A DNA stretch of 64,000 nt, taken from contig NZ_AUEQ01000010.1 in the NCBI RefSeq assembly GCF_000426065.1, positions 45,668-109,667 on the forward strand, in the 5' to 3' direction. The notes beneath the pieces were generated by a model. The model had not been told where the DNA came from and made no database searches. It saw nothing but the letters and a program-made list of their open reading frames with translations. Numbering within the stretch: position 1 is the first letter of the stretch; each line of letters opens with the position of its first letter. This DNA comes from Mycobacterium sp. URHD0025. Its GTDB lineage: Bacteria; Actinomycetota; Actinomycetes; Mycobacteriales; Mycobacteriaceae. The position numbers and the translations under genes were made by a program. Below are positions 1 through 8,860 of this stretch, piece after piece.

Positions 1-926
1 CAGTCGCCGTACCACGAGGACTTCAACGACCCACCGCGGGAGAAGAAGTCGACCAGCGGCATCTCCAGGGTCATGTCCGGGGTGGGCACACCGACGAGCA
101 CCACGGTGCCCGCCAGATCGCGCGCGTAGAACGCCTGCTTCCAGGTTTCCGGGCGACCGACCGCATCGATCACCACGTCGGCACCGAAACCGCCGGTCAA
201 ATCCTGGATGGTCTCCACCGGGTCGAGGTCACGGGCGTTGATGGTGTGGGTGGCACCGAAATCCCGGGCCCACTCCAACTTCCGGTCATCCAGATCCACG
301 GCAATGATCTTCTTGGCGCCCACCAGCGCGGCACCGGCGATCGCGGCATCACCCACACCGCCGCAGCCGATCACCGCCACCGTGTCGTCACGGGTCACCG
401 CACCGGTGTTGATCGCCGCGCCGATGCCGGCCATCACCCCGCAGCCCAGCAGCCCGGCCACCGCCGGGTCAGCCGCCGAATCGACCTTGGTGCACTGACC
501 TTCATGCACCAGGGTCTTGTCGGCGAACGCCCCGATGCCCAACGCCGGGGTCAACTCGGTGCCGTCGGTCAGCGTCATCTTCTGGGCCGCGTTATGGGTG
601 TCGAAACACAAATGCGGGCGCCCGCGCTTGCAGGCGCGGCACTGTCCGCACACCGCGCGCCAGTTCAAGATGACGAAGTCGCCCGGTTCGACGTTGGTGA
701 CCCCGTCGCCGACCGATTCCACGGTGCCTGCGGCCTCATGTCCCAGCAGGAACGGATATTCGTCGTTGATGCCGCCTTCGCGGTAGGTCAGGTCCGTGTG
801 GCACACCCCGCAGGCAATGATGTCGACCACCACCTCACCGGGACCCGGATCCGGGATCACAATGTCGACCAACTCGACGGGCTGCTTCTTACTCCGGGAA
901 ATCACACCACGCACTGTCTGAGGCAT
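1..926 (-). CDS. mscR: S-(hydroxymethyl)mycothiol dehydrogenase-type zinc alcohol dehydrogenase (3' end outside window)
   Basis: Zinc-dependent medium-chain dehydrogenase acting on mycothiol adducts (formaldehyde adduct or S-nitrosomycothiol) with NAD. Seen: ATG at 926, early catalytic-zinc motif CGVCHTD, four-cysteine structural zinc loop ([15 protein letters not shown]), and the nucleotide-binding stretch [12 protein letters not shown]. About 308 residues are in the window; the family is near 360, so the C-terminus lies beyond base 1. The Rv2259-like position fits mscR. Exact substrate is inferred from family and neighbourhood; another class III-like alcohol dehydrogenase is possible. Confidence 0.85.
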   Translation of the reverse strand, partial: MPQTVRGVISRSKKQPVELVDIVIPDPGPGEVVVDIIACGVCHTDLTYREGGINDEYPFLLGHEAAGTVESVGDGVTNVEPGDFVILNWRAVCGQCRACKRGRPHLCFDTHNAAQKMTLTDGTELTPALGIGAFADKTLVHEGQCTKVDSAADPAVAGLLGCGVMAGIGAAINTGAVTRDDTVAVIGCGGVGDAAIAGAALVGAKKIIAVDLDDRKLEWARDFGATHTINARDLDPVETIQDLTGGFGADVVIDAVGRPETWKQAFYARDLAGTVVLVGVPTPDMTLEMPLVDFFSRGGSLKSSWYGD

Positions 927-977
927 GCCTATAACTTAATGCAGACCGGACAGGTGTCCAATTAGTGGCGCCATCTC

Positions 978-1913
978 ATGGCCGGACGAATCCCGGCCGG
1001 GCCGCACAGGATCGCGTTACCGTGGGTTGTGGTCGACGATCGAACTCAACTGCTGGTGGTGGCGCGCACGGCGTACCGGCGAAATGACTGGCGCACCAGC
1101 TATGAATCCTTCAGCCGGGTCGATGGGCTGCAGACCCTCGACACCGATGATCTTGCCGTATACGCCTCGGCGGCGTGGCGTCAGGGGCACGGCCGCGAAT
1201 CCGTACGGATCAACGAGCGGGTGCACACCCGTCTGCTGCGGACCGACCCGGTGCAGGCGGCGATGAAGGCCGCCGAACTGGGCTTGGCCTGGCTGGCCCG
1301 CGGGCACCTGGCGCTGGCCCGCAGCTGGGCGCAGCGAGCGCAGATACTGCTCGACGGTGTTCCCGAGACAGCTGCACACGGCTATCTGGCGTACCTGATT
1401 GCAGTGACGGCGGCCGACGCCGGAGAACGTGACCAATTCAGCACCGTCACAAGGCAATTGGCTGCCGTTGCGGAGAACTTGGAGGATGCGGCCCTGGACA
1501 CGCTGGCGCGGGCACTCACCGGAACGGCCGCTGCCGCTGCGGGCGACGCTGCCGGATACCAGGCCCTCGATCAGGTGCTGTTGCCGGTGCTCGGCGAACC
1601 GGTGCCGATGGAATGGGCGGCCGACGTGTACCGGCGGGCGTTGACCCTGGCCCACCGACAGGGCGCGGATGACCGCGTCGAGTCCTGGACGGAATCGATG
1701 CAGCGGTGGTGTGACGCCACCGAGCCGGAATCGACGCAGTCGGCGTACCGCGCTCTCTGCGATGTGCACCGACTGTCAGCGGTCGGTCACGCCGATCCGG
1801 CGGATTTGATCCGACGCGTGGTCGGCCTGCGTCGCCTGGTCGCCGACGTGGACGCGGTGGCCGCGGGCATGGTCGAGGAATTGCTTAGCCGGAGTGTGGG
1901 GCGGACCAGATAG
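978..1913 (+). CDS. TPR-like helical protein of unknown function
   Basis: 311-residue, alanine/arginine-rich, all-helical protein. The repeated helix pattern (ARTAYRRNDWRTSYESFSRV near the start, then LGLAWLARGHLALARSWAQRA) resembles the tetratricopeptide region found in some actinobacterial LuxR-type regulators, but no helix-turn-helix is visible. It may be a stand-alone TPR scaffold. It is divergent from mscR across about 50 bases. The ATG at 978 has no strong ribosome site, and an internal GTG near 1021 is an alternative start. The 32-bp repeat array begins 11 bases after its stop. Confidence 0.6.
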   Translation: MAGRIPAGPHRIALPWVVVDDRTQLLVVARTAYRRNDWRTSYESFSRVDGLQTLDTDDLAVYASAAWRQGHGRESVRINERVHTRLLRTDPVQAAMKAAELGLAWLARGHLALARSWAQRAQILLDGVPETAAHGYLAYLIAVTAADAGERDQFSTVTRQLAAVAENLEDAALDTLARALTGTAAAAAGDAAGYQALDQVLLPVLGEPVPMEWAADVYRRALTLAHRQGADDRVESWTESMQRWCDATEPESTQSAYRALCDVHRLSAVGHADPADLIRRVVGLRRLVADVDAVAAGMVEELLSRSVGRTR

Positions 1914-1924
1914 ATTTCGCGGGT

Positions 1925-2052
1925 GATGAGAGCTTGCGCGAAGAGCAGACGGTCCTGATGAGAGCTTGCGCGAAGAACAGACGGTCCTGATGAGAGCTTG
2001 CGCGAAGAACAGACGGCCCTGATGAGAGCTTGCGCGAAGAACAGACGGTCCT
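1925..2052 (+). repeat. Four tandem 32-bp repeats forming coupled 10-codon minicistrons
   Basis: Four head-to-tail copies of a 32-base unit start at 1925, 1957, 1989 and 2021, with only two substitutions among them. Each unit contains an ATG (1926, 1958, 1990, 2022) opening a 10-codon frame M-R-A-C-A-K-(S/N)-R-R-(S/P). Its TGA overlaps the ATG of the next unit as TGATG. The last TGA (2052-2054) overlaps the ATG at 2054 of the serine hydrolase gene in the same way. There are no unique spacers, so this is not a CRISPR array. Whether the minicistrons are translated is unknown. Confidence 0.9.
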
Positions 2053-2053
2053 G

Positions 2054-2875
2054 ATGGTTCTCGACGTTCTCGACACCTGGCCGGTCGACTCCGTCGCTGC
2101 CGCGGTGGTCGGCCCCTCGGGGGTGCTGGCCAGTCATGGAGACACGAGCAAGCCCTTCACGTTGGCGTCGGTCACCAAACCGCTCGTGGCTCGGGCCGTG
2201 CAGATCGCGATCGAAGAGGGTGCGGTCGAGCTCGACACTCCCGCCGGACCGCCCGGCTCGACGATTCGCCACCTGCTGGCGCATGCGTCGGGTGTGTCCA
2301 TGCGGTCGGCCGAGGTGCTGGCCCGGCCGGGGCAGCGTCGCATCTATTCGAACTACGGGTTCGAACTCCTGGCCCGCGCGCTCGAGGCGGCCGCCGACAT
2401 CGAGTTCGGCGCCTACCTCACAGAGGCGGTGTTCGAGCCGCTACGGATGTCCGCGTCGACGTTGTTGGGCGGAGCGGAGGCCGCCGGCTACGGCGGTGTG
2501 TCCACCGTTGCCGACCTGGCGGCGTTCGCCCGGGAGTTGTTGCGCCCGGCGCTGGTGTCACGGCAACTGCACGACGACGCGGTCACGGTGCAGTTTCCTG
2601 GGCTGGACGGGGTGCTGCCCGGCTTCGGTGTGCAACGGCCCAATGACTGGGGGCTGGGTTTCGAGGTGCGCGACGGCAAAACCCCGCACTGGACGGGCTC
2701 GGCAAACTCTCCGCGCACGTTCGGTCATTTCGGTCAGTCGGGGACGTTCTTGTGGGTCGATCCGGTCGCTGACCTGGCGTTGGTGGTGCTCACCGACCGC
2801 GACTTCGGGGACTGGACGTACCCGCTGTGGCCCGCTGTGTCTGATGGAGTGCTGAGAGAAAACGGGACACACTAG
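2054..2875 (+). CDS. Serine hydrolase, class C beta-lactamase/penicillin-binding-protein fold
   Basis: 273 residues. Seen: SVTK (the SxxK nucleophile motif) near residue 40, the YSN (YxN) motif near residue 104, and HFGQSG (in the position of the H/KxG motif) near residue 224. It probably hydrolyses an ester or amide; the substrate is not predictable. It corresponds in position to Rv2257c. Start choice: ATG at 2054 is coupled by TGATG to the last repeat unit. A TTG at 2030 inside the repeat would add eight residues. No clear signal peptide is present, so it is probably cytosolic. It reads in the same direction as the upstream TPR-like gene. Confidence 0.75.
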   Translation: MVLDVLDTWPVDSVAAAVVGPSGVLASHGDTSKPFTLASVTKPLVARAVQIAIEEGAVELDTPAGPPGSTIRHLLAHASGVSMRSAEVLARPGQRRIYSNYGFELLARALEAAADIEFGAYLTEAVFEPLRMSASTLLGGAEAAGYGGVSTVADLAAFARELLRPALVSRQLHDDAVTVQFPGLDGVLPGFGVQRPNDWGLGFEVRDGKTPHWTGSANSPRTFGHFGQSGTFLWVDPVADLALVVLTDRDFGDWTYPLWPAVSDGVLRENGTH

Positions 2876-2990
2876 CGCAACACGCGCCTCACAAGGCACA
2901 ATAGACACGCGCGGCACACACAACTGCATGCTCGATCGGAATCACCAGGCCGTTGGGGAAGACGTCCCTCGTGATCCGAAGGAGTAGCAA

Positions 2991-3503
2991 ATGCGTGCGT
3001 CGAACCAGTTCGCCGACGCGGCGACGGGCGTGGTGTATGTCCACGCCTCACCCGCGGCGGTATGCCCGCATGTTGAGTGGGCGTTGTCGTCGACCCTGTC
3101 GGCGCGGGCGAACCTGAAGTGGACACCGCAACCGGCCATGCCCGGCCAGTTGCGCGCGGTGACCAACTGGGTTGGGCCCGTCGGCACCGGGGCGCAGTTG
3201 GCCAATGCCCTGCGCTCCTGGTCAGTGCTGCGCTTCGAGGTGACCGAGGACCCGAGCGCGGGTGTGGACGGACACCGCTGGTGCCACACCCCCCAGCTGG
3301 GCTTGTGGAGTGGCGCGATGAGTGCCAACGGCGATGTGATGGTGGGCGAGATGCGGCTGCGCTCCCTGATGGCCGGCGGCGCCGACATGTTGGCAGCCGA
3401 ACTCGACACCGTGCTGGGCACCGCGTGGGACGAATCCCTGGAGCCTTACCGCAACGGCGGTGACGGCGCCGAGGTGTCCTGGCTGAACCGGGGCGTGGGA
3501 TAG
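2991..3503 (+). CDS. DUF3145 family protein
   Basis: 170-residue protein of the actinobacterial DUF3145 family, recognised by its opening (MRASNQFADAATGVVYVHAS) and conserved Trp/His pattern (VEWALSS, HRWCHTPQLGLW). Its function is unknown. A strong ribosome site, GAAGGAG, lies about eight bases before the ATG. The length is normal for the family and there is no signal peptide. It sits where Rv2256c lies in M. tuberculosis. The 115-base gap before it probably holds its own promoter. Confidence 0.8.
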   Translation: MRASNQFADAATGVVYVHASPAAVCPHVEWALSSTLSARANLKWTPQPAMPGQLRAVTNWVGPVGTGAQLANALRSWSVLRFEVTEDPSAGVDGHRWCHTPQLGLWSGAMSANGDVMVGEMRLRSLMAGGADMLAAELDTVLGTAWDESLEPYRNGGDGAEVSWLNRGVG

Positions 3504-3519
3504 CGCGTCAGCTACGCGC
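3503..3519. terminator. Short GC hairpin between convergent genes
   Basis: Inverted repeat GCGCGT-N5-ACGCGC between the stop of the DUF3145 gene and the stop of the convergent exported protein gene. It could act as a small bidirectional terminator. It has no T-run, which is usual for mycobacteria. Confidence 0.3.
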
Positions 3520-4038
3520 CCAGAGGCAGTAGCCGCTGAGCTTCACCGTGAACATGTGATCGCTTATTTCGAGCGTCAGCGGCTGGCCCGGGTCAGCCGC
3601 TGACGTCATGGGCCCTGAGGTCTGACCCGCCGCGACGACGTCGACAACTTCGGCACTGCAGCGCGCCTCGGTGGTCTGCGGCATCCCCGTCCAGGTGCCC
3701 GCCGCGGCTTCCGGATTCCGCCGGCCCTGGCCGTGCACGACCAATTCAGGCCCAGTGGTCAGCCAGCGGTCCGACGAAGGGTATGGACCACCGAACGCCT
3801 GCCACGTGCCGTCATCGCACTGCAGCAGACGCCGGTTGTTGCCGATGGCTCCGGGATCGGCCGGGGTCAGGGCGCCGGCAAGACCATCAGCACACGGAGC
3901 ATCTGGTTGCGGCGCCGTGGTTTCCGACGGTCCGGCCGGCACCGGTTCCGGATCGGCGTGTGCACACGCACCCGTGGCGAGTGCGGCGGCCACGGACAGC
4001 GCCGCCGCACTCGACGCGAACGCTCGACACATCGTCAC
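3508..4038 (-). CDS. Small exported protein of unknown function
   Basis: 176 residues with an N-terminal signal sequence (hydrophobic AAALSVAAALATGA, probable cleavage after AHA), so it is exported to the envelope or medium. The mature part has four cysteines (CADG, LLQCDD, ARCSA, GYCLW), suggesting two disulphides. No family was recognised. The GTG start at 4038 overlaps the TGA stop of the DUF4185 gene (GTGA), so the two are translationally coupled and probably work together outside the cell. An in-frame ATG lies at 4032. Confidence 0.65.
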   Translation of the reverse strand: MTMCRAFASSAAALSVAAALATGACAHADPEPVPAGPSETTAPQPDAPCADGLAGALTPADPGAIGNNRRLLQCDDGTWQAFGGPYPSSDRWLTTGPELVVHGQGRRNPEAAAGTWTGMPQTTEARCSAEVVDVVAAGQTSGPMTSAADPGQPLTLEISDHMFTVKLSGYCLWARS

Positions 4039-6317
4039 ACCGAGACCGTCTTCATCGACTCCAGGTCGGTCTGCATCAACTGCACGTTGTATTCACCCCA
4101 GTAGGACAGGTTGTAGTACAGGTACCGCGAGTTGTCCTCGACGACATTGCCGTTGGCGTCGACGGTGTTGAAGTAGTCGGTGCCCGACATCGGGTGGACC
4201 ATCGGCGCGTACATGCCGGTGTTGGTCGTCAGGTTGTTCTTCACCAGCGTCGTGGTGTCCGACCATTCGCCCTGGGGCGAGTCCGACACCCGCATCACCA
4301 CGTTGTTACCGCCATCGGTGTAGAGCACGACGTACTTGCCCAGATATTCGTTGTACTGCACCGACATCTCGCTGACATTGCCTCCGGTGGGCAGTCCGCC
4401 GACCCAGATGCCGTTGGCGACCTTGGTGAACAGCCCGAACGTGAAGAAGTCCGCGACCCGGTACACCGTCGGCAGGAATCCGGTTCTGCTGGAACCGAAC
4501 ACCGGAACCGCCGCCGATGGATCACCGGTCACCCACTGCCCGGCGCCGCTCGCATCCTCGCCGGCCCAGTACTCGTAGGCATCCAGATCGGCGATCTGAT
4601 CCTTCTCGACCCTGGCCACGTACGCCGAACCCTGCCTGCCCGAAGGCGTTCCGTACACGTAGACGTAGGGATCGGTCGGATCGTCCGACATCACCAGAGC
4701 GTTCTGCTGGAAGTGCTCGTCGCCCGGTACGTAGGGCTTACTCGAACGGAACCAGCCCGATGAGCGCACGGTCTCGGGGTCGACGGTCCAGGTCTTCCCG
4801 CCGTCGTTGGAGTAGGCGATACCGGAGTAGTTGGTGGTCCAGCTTCCCGGGTTGTCCCAGGTACGGATCGACATCACCGTGGCGTACTGGGTGTAACCGC
4901 TGTCGACATCGGGGTTTTCGATCGCGATCGCCGAGGTCGGGATCATCGTGTACGTGGTGCCGAACAGTCCGTTGAGGCCGCCCGGATCGTAAATGATCTG
5001 TGCCGCCCCGGCCGGATCGCCGCCGGTGCCGTACCACGTCGGAGTGCCGGGGACACCCGGCCCTGCGCCTGCGTGGATCAGCGCATCGCTGAACTGGAGA
5101 CCGTCGGACAGGTCCGTGTCGGCGGTGCGGAACAACACGTTGTTGCGCCAGTCGCCCGCCATGCCCGGCTCACTGTAGGTATCGCCGAACAGCGTGTAGA
5201 TGATCGGTTTCCCGGTCACTGGATCGGTGTACCCGCTGTTCCACATGATGCCGAGGTCGGTGCCCGCGACGTACCAGTGATCGGTGACGCCGGGCCCGGT
5301 GACGGGGCCGATCGCTTTGGTGAATTCCGCCAGGGATGCCGGAACCTGGGGCTTGGGCGTCAAATCATCGGTCTGCGTAGCCACATTCGGGCCGACGGCG
5401 GCCATCGGCTGGATGTCACCCTCGGCGACCACCGAGGCGGCATCCTTGGCCGAGATGACGCGGGAACTCAGCGGGTTGATCGACCGCTCGAATTCTCTTC
5501 GGGTCCAGGCCATCATGGCCCACAGTGCGGGGGACTGGGCGGGTGCCACCGGGCTGGTGCCCGCGCCGAACGGTGACAACCCGGCGACGCTCAACAGCGC
5601 TGAGACCACCGGCGGCGCGGCGACCTTGGGCGCGACTGGCTCGGGCTCGGGTATGGCGACCGGCGCTGCTGCTTTTTCCTGTGATGCGGGCGGAGCGTCG
5701 AGGGCTGTGGTCCGAGAGCTCGGCGACGAGACGACGTCGAGGCTGCGCTCGGCGATGTCCCTGGAGCCCTCGCGCAGTCGGACGACCACGGTGCTGGGTG
5801 GTTGTGCGCGCCGTAGATCGGGCGCAGCGCTCGCAGCGTCCGGGACGACCCGGGTGGTGCCGGGCTTGTCTGCGGCTTCGGCCCTGTCGCTGTCGTCGCG
5901 GACGCCGGTGAGTGTGCCCTGAATCTTGCTCCGGGGCTTGGTCGCCCGGCTGCGCAGCGGCGTGCGTGCGGAATCCAGCCGGCCCTGCGTCCGCTTCACG
6001 GCCTCACCGACGCCGTCCAGGCTGGACTCGACCTCCTGCCGGACACGCTCGCCGATCTTCGACAGCGTCCGCGACGGTGTGGTGTTGGCTTTGTCGGTGT
6101 CCGAAGGTTTGCTCGGAGACTTCTTCCCGGGCGAGCTCGAGGTGGCGCCCTCGGAGGTTCCGGCGCTGGATTTGCCAGGATCGCCGGACCCGCCTTCGGC
6201 CCAGGCGATTCCGGTCCCTGAGGTCAATGCCGTTCCGATGCCGAGAGCAACGGCCAGTGCGCCGACGCGGCCGATGTATTTGGTCGATTCCATGAAGCTC
6301 CGTACCAGTCCACTCAC
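4035..6317 (-). CDS. Exported DUF4185-domain protein with long low-complexity N-terminal region
   Basis: 760 residues in three parts. First is a signal peptide (YIGRVGALAVALGIGTAL... ending near AWA). Then comes roughly 280 residues rich in Ser, Pro, Lys and Ala without recognisable fold. Last is a C-terminal DUF4185 domain, with beta-propeller-like repeats such as YSNDGGKTWTV, YVYVYGTPSGRQGSAYVARV and YLGKYVVLYTDG. These resemble glycosidase or sialidase-like propellers, but no activity is proven. The YIGRVGALAVALGIG type of signal recurs in mycobacterial exported proteins. The ATG at 6293 (MESTKYIG) may be the true start. It is coupled to the small exported protein downstream. Confidence 0.8.
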   Translation of the reverse strand: MSGLVRSFMESTKYIGRVGALAVALGIGTALTSGTGIAWAEGGSGDPGKSSAGTSEGATSSSPGKKSPSKPSDTDKANTTPSRTLSKIGERVRQEVESSLDGVGEAVKRTQGRLDSARTPLRSRATKPRSKIQGTLTGVRDDSDRAEAADKPGTTRVVPDAASAAPDLRRAQPPSTVVVRLREGSRDIAERSLDVVSSPSSRTTALDAPPASQEKAAAPVAIPEPEPVAPKVAAPPVVSALLSVAGLSPFGAGTSPVAPAQSPALWAMMAWTRREFERSINPLSSRVISAKDAASVVAEGDIQPMAAVGPNVATQTDDLTPKPQVPASLAEFTKAIGPVTGPGVTDHWYVAGTDLGIMWNSGYTDPVTGKPIIYTLFGDTYSEPGMAGDWRNNVLFRTADTDLSDGLQFSDALIHAGAGPGVPGTPTWYGTGGDPAGAAQIIYDPGGLNGLFGTTYTMIPTSAIAIENPDVDSGYTQYATVMSIRTWDNPGSWTTNYSGIAYSNDGGKTWTVDPETVRSSGWFRSSKPYVPGDEHFQQNALVMSDDPTDPYVYVYGTPSGRQGSAYVARVEKDQIADLDAYEYWAGEDASGAGQWVTGDPSAAVPVFGSSRTGFLPTVYRVADFFTFGLFTKVANGIWVGGLPTGGNVSEMSVQYNEYLGKYVVLYTDGGNNVVMRVSDSPQGEWSDTTTLVKNNLTTNTGMYAPMVHPMSGTDYFNTVDANGNVVEDNSRYLYYNLSYWGEYNVQLMQTDLESMKTVSV

Positions 6318-6417
6318 TCAAAACCCCGGCCCAAGCGAAACGTACCGTGTGCTCTTCACGGCGTCGGGCAAACACGCCGATTCGCCGAAAACCGGGTCTG
6401 AACTGCGAAGCCTTGCG

Positions 6418-7872
6418 TCACCTGATCCGGTAGTGGGCAGTGTCGGGTTCGGATAGCATCCGGGTGAGGGTGGCCCTGTCGAATGGCCAGAGATCGATGG
6501 TTCCGGCTTCGGTGAAGTACCAGGAGTTGCAGCCGGTGTTCCAGACGGTCGGACCGAGGCCGTCGGCGACGGCGGCGTTGAACTCGTCGGTGGCTTTCTC
6601 GGTCACCTCGACCTCGGAGAGCTCTGCGTTCCGGAAGCGCTTGAGCCAGTTCACGATATAGCGGGCGGTGAGTTCGGCCGAATACTGCAGTGGGATGGAC
6701 CCGGTGGGCGAGTTCGGTCCCAGCACGGTGAACAGGTTCGGAAACCCGGGGATCGCCGTCATGCGGTACGCCCGTGGGCCCTTGATCCACGCGTCGTCGA
6801 GGGTGATGCCGTCGCGGCCGACGACGGTCATCGGCCGCATGTAATTGTGCGCCTGGAATCCGGTGGCCAGCACCACAACGTCCACATCGTGGTGAGTGCC
6901 GTCGGCAGTGCGGATGCCGGTGGCGGTGAATTCCCGGATGGGATCGTCGATCAGGCTCGCGTTGGGCCGTTTGATGGCCCGGTAATACGAGCCCGAGACC
7001 ACCTGCCGTTTGCACAGCGGTTCATAGTCAGGGGTGAGTTTCGCCCGCAGCGCGGGGTCGCGGACCTGGGCGAGCAAGCTCAATCGCGCATAGGACTGCA
7101 CCAGCCGGCGCCGCCACGATGGCCTGGTCACGACATCGGCGAGGATTCCGGACGCCCACTGCAGCCGCCGGAAGAGGAGGTCATGCCACTTCGGCCGCCG
7201 GCGCAGCGCCTTGGCGAGGAGCGAGGGCTGGCGCAGCGACATCGGCGCCCACAGGATCCACTGCGGCGATCGCGCGAAGTGCACGAGTGTGCGGGCTTTC
7301 GGTTGAAGAGCCGAAACCACCTGGACACCGGTGGATCCCGTACCGATCACGGCGATGCGTCTGTCGTCGGTCACCACATCTGGATCCCAACGCGCGGTGT
7401 GCACGATCTGCCCTGCGAAAGCGTCCATGCCGGGGATCTCCGGTATCGACGGATGATGCAGCACGCCGGTGGCACAGATGACGAAATCGGCTGTGAGAGT
7501 GTCACCTTCACCGGTTGTGAGCGTCCACGATGTCGTGGCACTGTCGTAACGCGCCTCGGTGACTTCGGTGTTGCACCGCAGATGCGCCTCGAGGCCGAAC
7601 CGTTCGACGACGTCGCGATGGTAGCGCTGGATGTCCGCACCGCCGGCCCAGATGTGGTCCCAGTCAGGCTTCGGTGCGAACGAGAACTGGTAGATCTGCG
7701 ACGGGACGTCGCAGGTGAGTCCCGGATAGCGGTTCCAGTGCCAGACTCCGCCGACGTCCGAACCCTTCTCGAGCATCGTGAAATCGGTGAATCCGGCCTG
7801 TTTGAGCGTATAGGCGGTGGCGATGCCGGCCATCCCGGCGCCGATGACGACGATACGGACCTCGCGCATCAT
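6418..7872 (-). CDS. Flavin-containing monooxygenase, Baeyer-Villiger type
   Basis: 484-residue NADPH- and FAD-dependent monooxygenase. Seen: FAD Rossmann motif GAGMAGIA at residues 11-18, the Baeyer-Villiger fingerprint FAGQIVHTARW at 152-162, a second nucleotide motif GTGSTG at 177-182, and the ATGF motif late in the protein. It would insert oxygen into a ketone or hydroxylate a lipophilic substrate. Its start overlaps the SDR stop (ATGA), so the two form an operon: SDR makes or reduces a carbonyl and the monooxygenase oxidises it. Control is probably by the divergent TetR gene. Confidence 0.85.
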   Translation of the reverse strand: MMREVRIVVIGAGMAGIATAYTLKQAGFTDFTMLEKGSDVGGVWHWNRYPGLTCDVPSQIYQFSFAPKPDWDHIWAGGADIQRYHRDVVERFGLEAHLRCNTEVTEARYDSATTSWTLTTGEGDTLTADFVICATGVLHHPSIPEIPGMDAFAGQIVHTARWDPDVVTDDRRIAVIGTGSTGVQVVSALQPKARTLVHFARSPQWILWAPMSLRQPSLLAKALRRRPKWHDLLFRRLQWASGILADVVTRPSWRRRLVQSYARLSLLAQVRDPALRAKLTPDYEPLCKRQVVSGSYYRAIKRPNASLIDDPIREFTATGIRTADGTHHDVDVVVLATGFQAHNYMRPMTVVGRDGITLDDAWIKGPRAYRMTAIPGFPNLFTVLGPNSPTGSIPLQYSAELTARYIVNWLKRFRNAELSEVEVTEKATDEFNAAVADGLGPTVWNTGCNSWYFTEAGTIDLWPFDRATLTRMLSEPDTAHYRIR

Positions 7873-8753
7873 TCGACCCGTCCGGAATCATGCGGTGCCG
7901 CATGGGCTTTCGATTGCCGGTCAAGGCGCTGCAGGTAAGCGGACCGGCCCTGCTCGTCAAGGGCGGTCAGCGCGCGGCGGTCGTTGATCCTGTCGCGCAC
8001 CGCCCGTTGCAATCGTTCGGGGACCAGGGCATCGACGAGTGCCCACCCGGGGGCGACCCAACCGGGTACCGACGTGCGGGCGGCGCGCGTACGGGTGGTC
8101 TTGAGTATCGCCCGTGCGACGTCATCGGGATCCACAGTGGGAAGGCCGTTTCCGAGTGGCACGCCCGAGGCGAGTTCGGTGCGGACCGCTGACGGCAGCA
8201 CCGCTGATACCGTGACTCCGGTTCCCGCGTACTCGCGACGTGCCGCGAGTGACGCACCGAGCGCGGCGAACTTGCTGGCGTTGTAGGTCACCATTCCCGG
8301 GATCGGGATCATGCCGGCCATCGACGCCACGTTGACGACGTGACCGCGACCGCGGGTCACCATCGACGGCACCACGGTCCGCATGCCGTTCAGCACTCCG
8401 CGCACGTTGACGTCGAGGATCAGGTCAGTGGTGGCCTCGTCCTCGGCGTCGAACGCGCCGAGCGGCATGACCCCGGCATTGTTGACCAGGATGTCGACGG
8501 GCCCCGACTCGCGGACCGCGTCTGCGACGAAACGTTCCCAAGACGACCGTTGGGTGACATCGAGGTGCCCCGCCCGGCAGCGGGGGATGCCGGCTGCCGT
8601 GGTGGCGGCCACGTCGGCATCGACGTCGCCGATCCATACCGTGGCGCCCCGGGCGGAAAAGAGCTCCGCCGTCATCGCCCCGATGCCACGTGCCCCGCCG
8701 GTGACCACCACCACCGCGTCGTCGACAGACACCTCCGCGTGTGAAAACCGCAC
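7869..8753 (-). CDS. Short-chain dehydrogenase/reductase
   Basis: 294 residues. A classical SDR: cofactor motif TGGARGIG at about residues 18-25, NNAG at about 87-90, and the catalytic Ser plus Y-N-A-S-K (YxxxK) near residue 155. It probably interconverts an alcohol and ketone with NAD(P). It overlaps the monooxygenase by four bases and shares a 107-base divergent promoter region with the TetR gene, so all three form one regulated unit. Substrate unknown. Confidence 0.85.
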   Translation of the reverse strand: MRFSHAEVSVDDAVVVVTGGARGIGAMTAELFSARGATVWIGDVDADVAATTAAGIPRCRAGHLDVTQRSSWERFVADAVRESGPVDILVNNAGVMPLGAFDAEDEATTDLILDVNVRGVLNGMRTVVPSMVTRGRGHVVNVASMAGMIPIPGMVTYNASKFAALGASLAARREYAGTGVTVSAVLPSAVRTELASGVPLGNGLPTVDPDDVARAILKTTRTRAARTSVPGWVAPGWALVDALVPERLQRAVRDRINDRRALTALDEQGRSAYLQRLDRQSKAHAAPHDSGRVE

Positions 8754-8800
8754 GCCATGCCTCCCTGAAGGTCGTCAGCCGTCCCATTCGCATACTGACG

Positions 8801-8830
8801 GTATCTGAATACTTCGAGTTAATTCAATAC
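8801..8830. promoter_or_regulatory. Candidate TetR operator between SDR and TetR genes
   Basis: AT-rich inverted repeat GTATcTGAAT-N11-ATTCAATAC lies in the divergent promoter region, just upstream of the TetR start at 8861. It stands out against the GC-rich background. It is placed to control both the SDR-monooxygenase operon and the regulator itself. Confidence 0.5.
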
Positions 8831-8860
8831 CCCGAGTCCGCTGCGATCTATCATCAGCGG

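Noticed and set aside
1925..2052. Possible CRISPR array (regular 32-base repeats)
   Set aside because: The repeats are directly adjacent with no spacers, and no cas genes are nearby.
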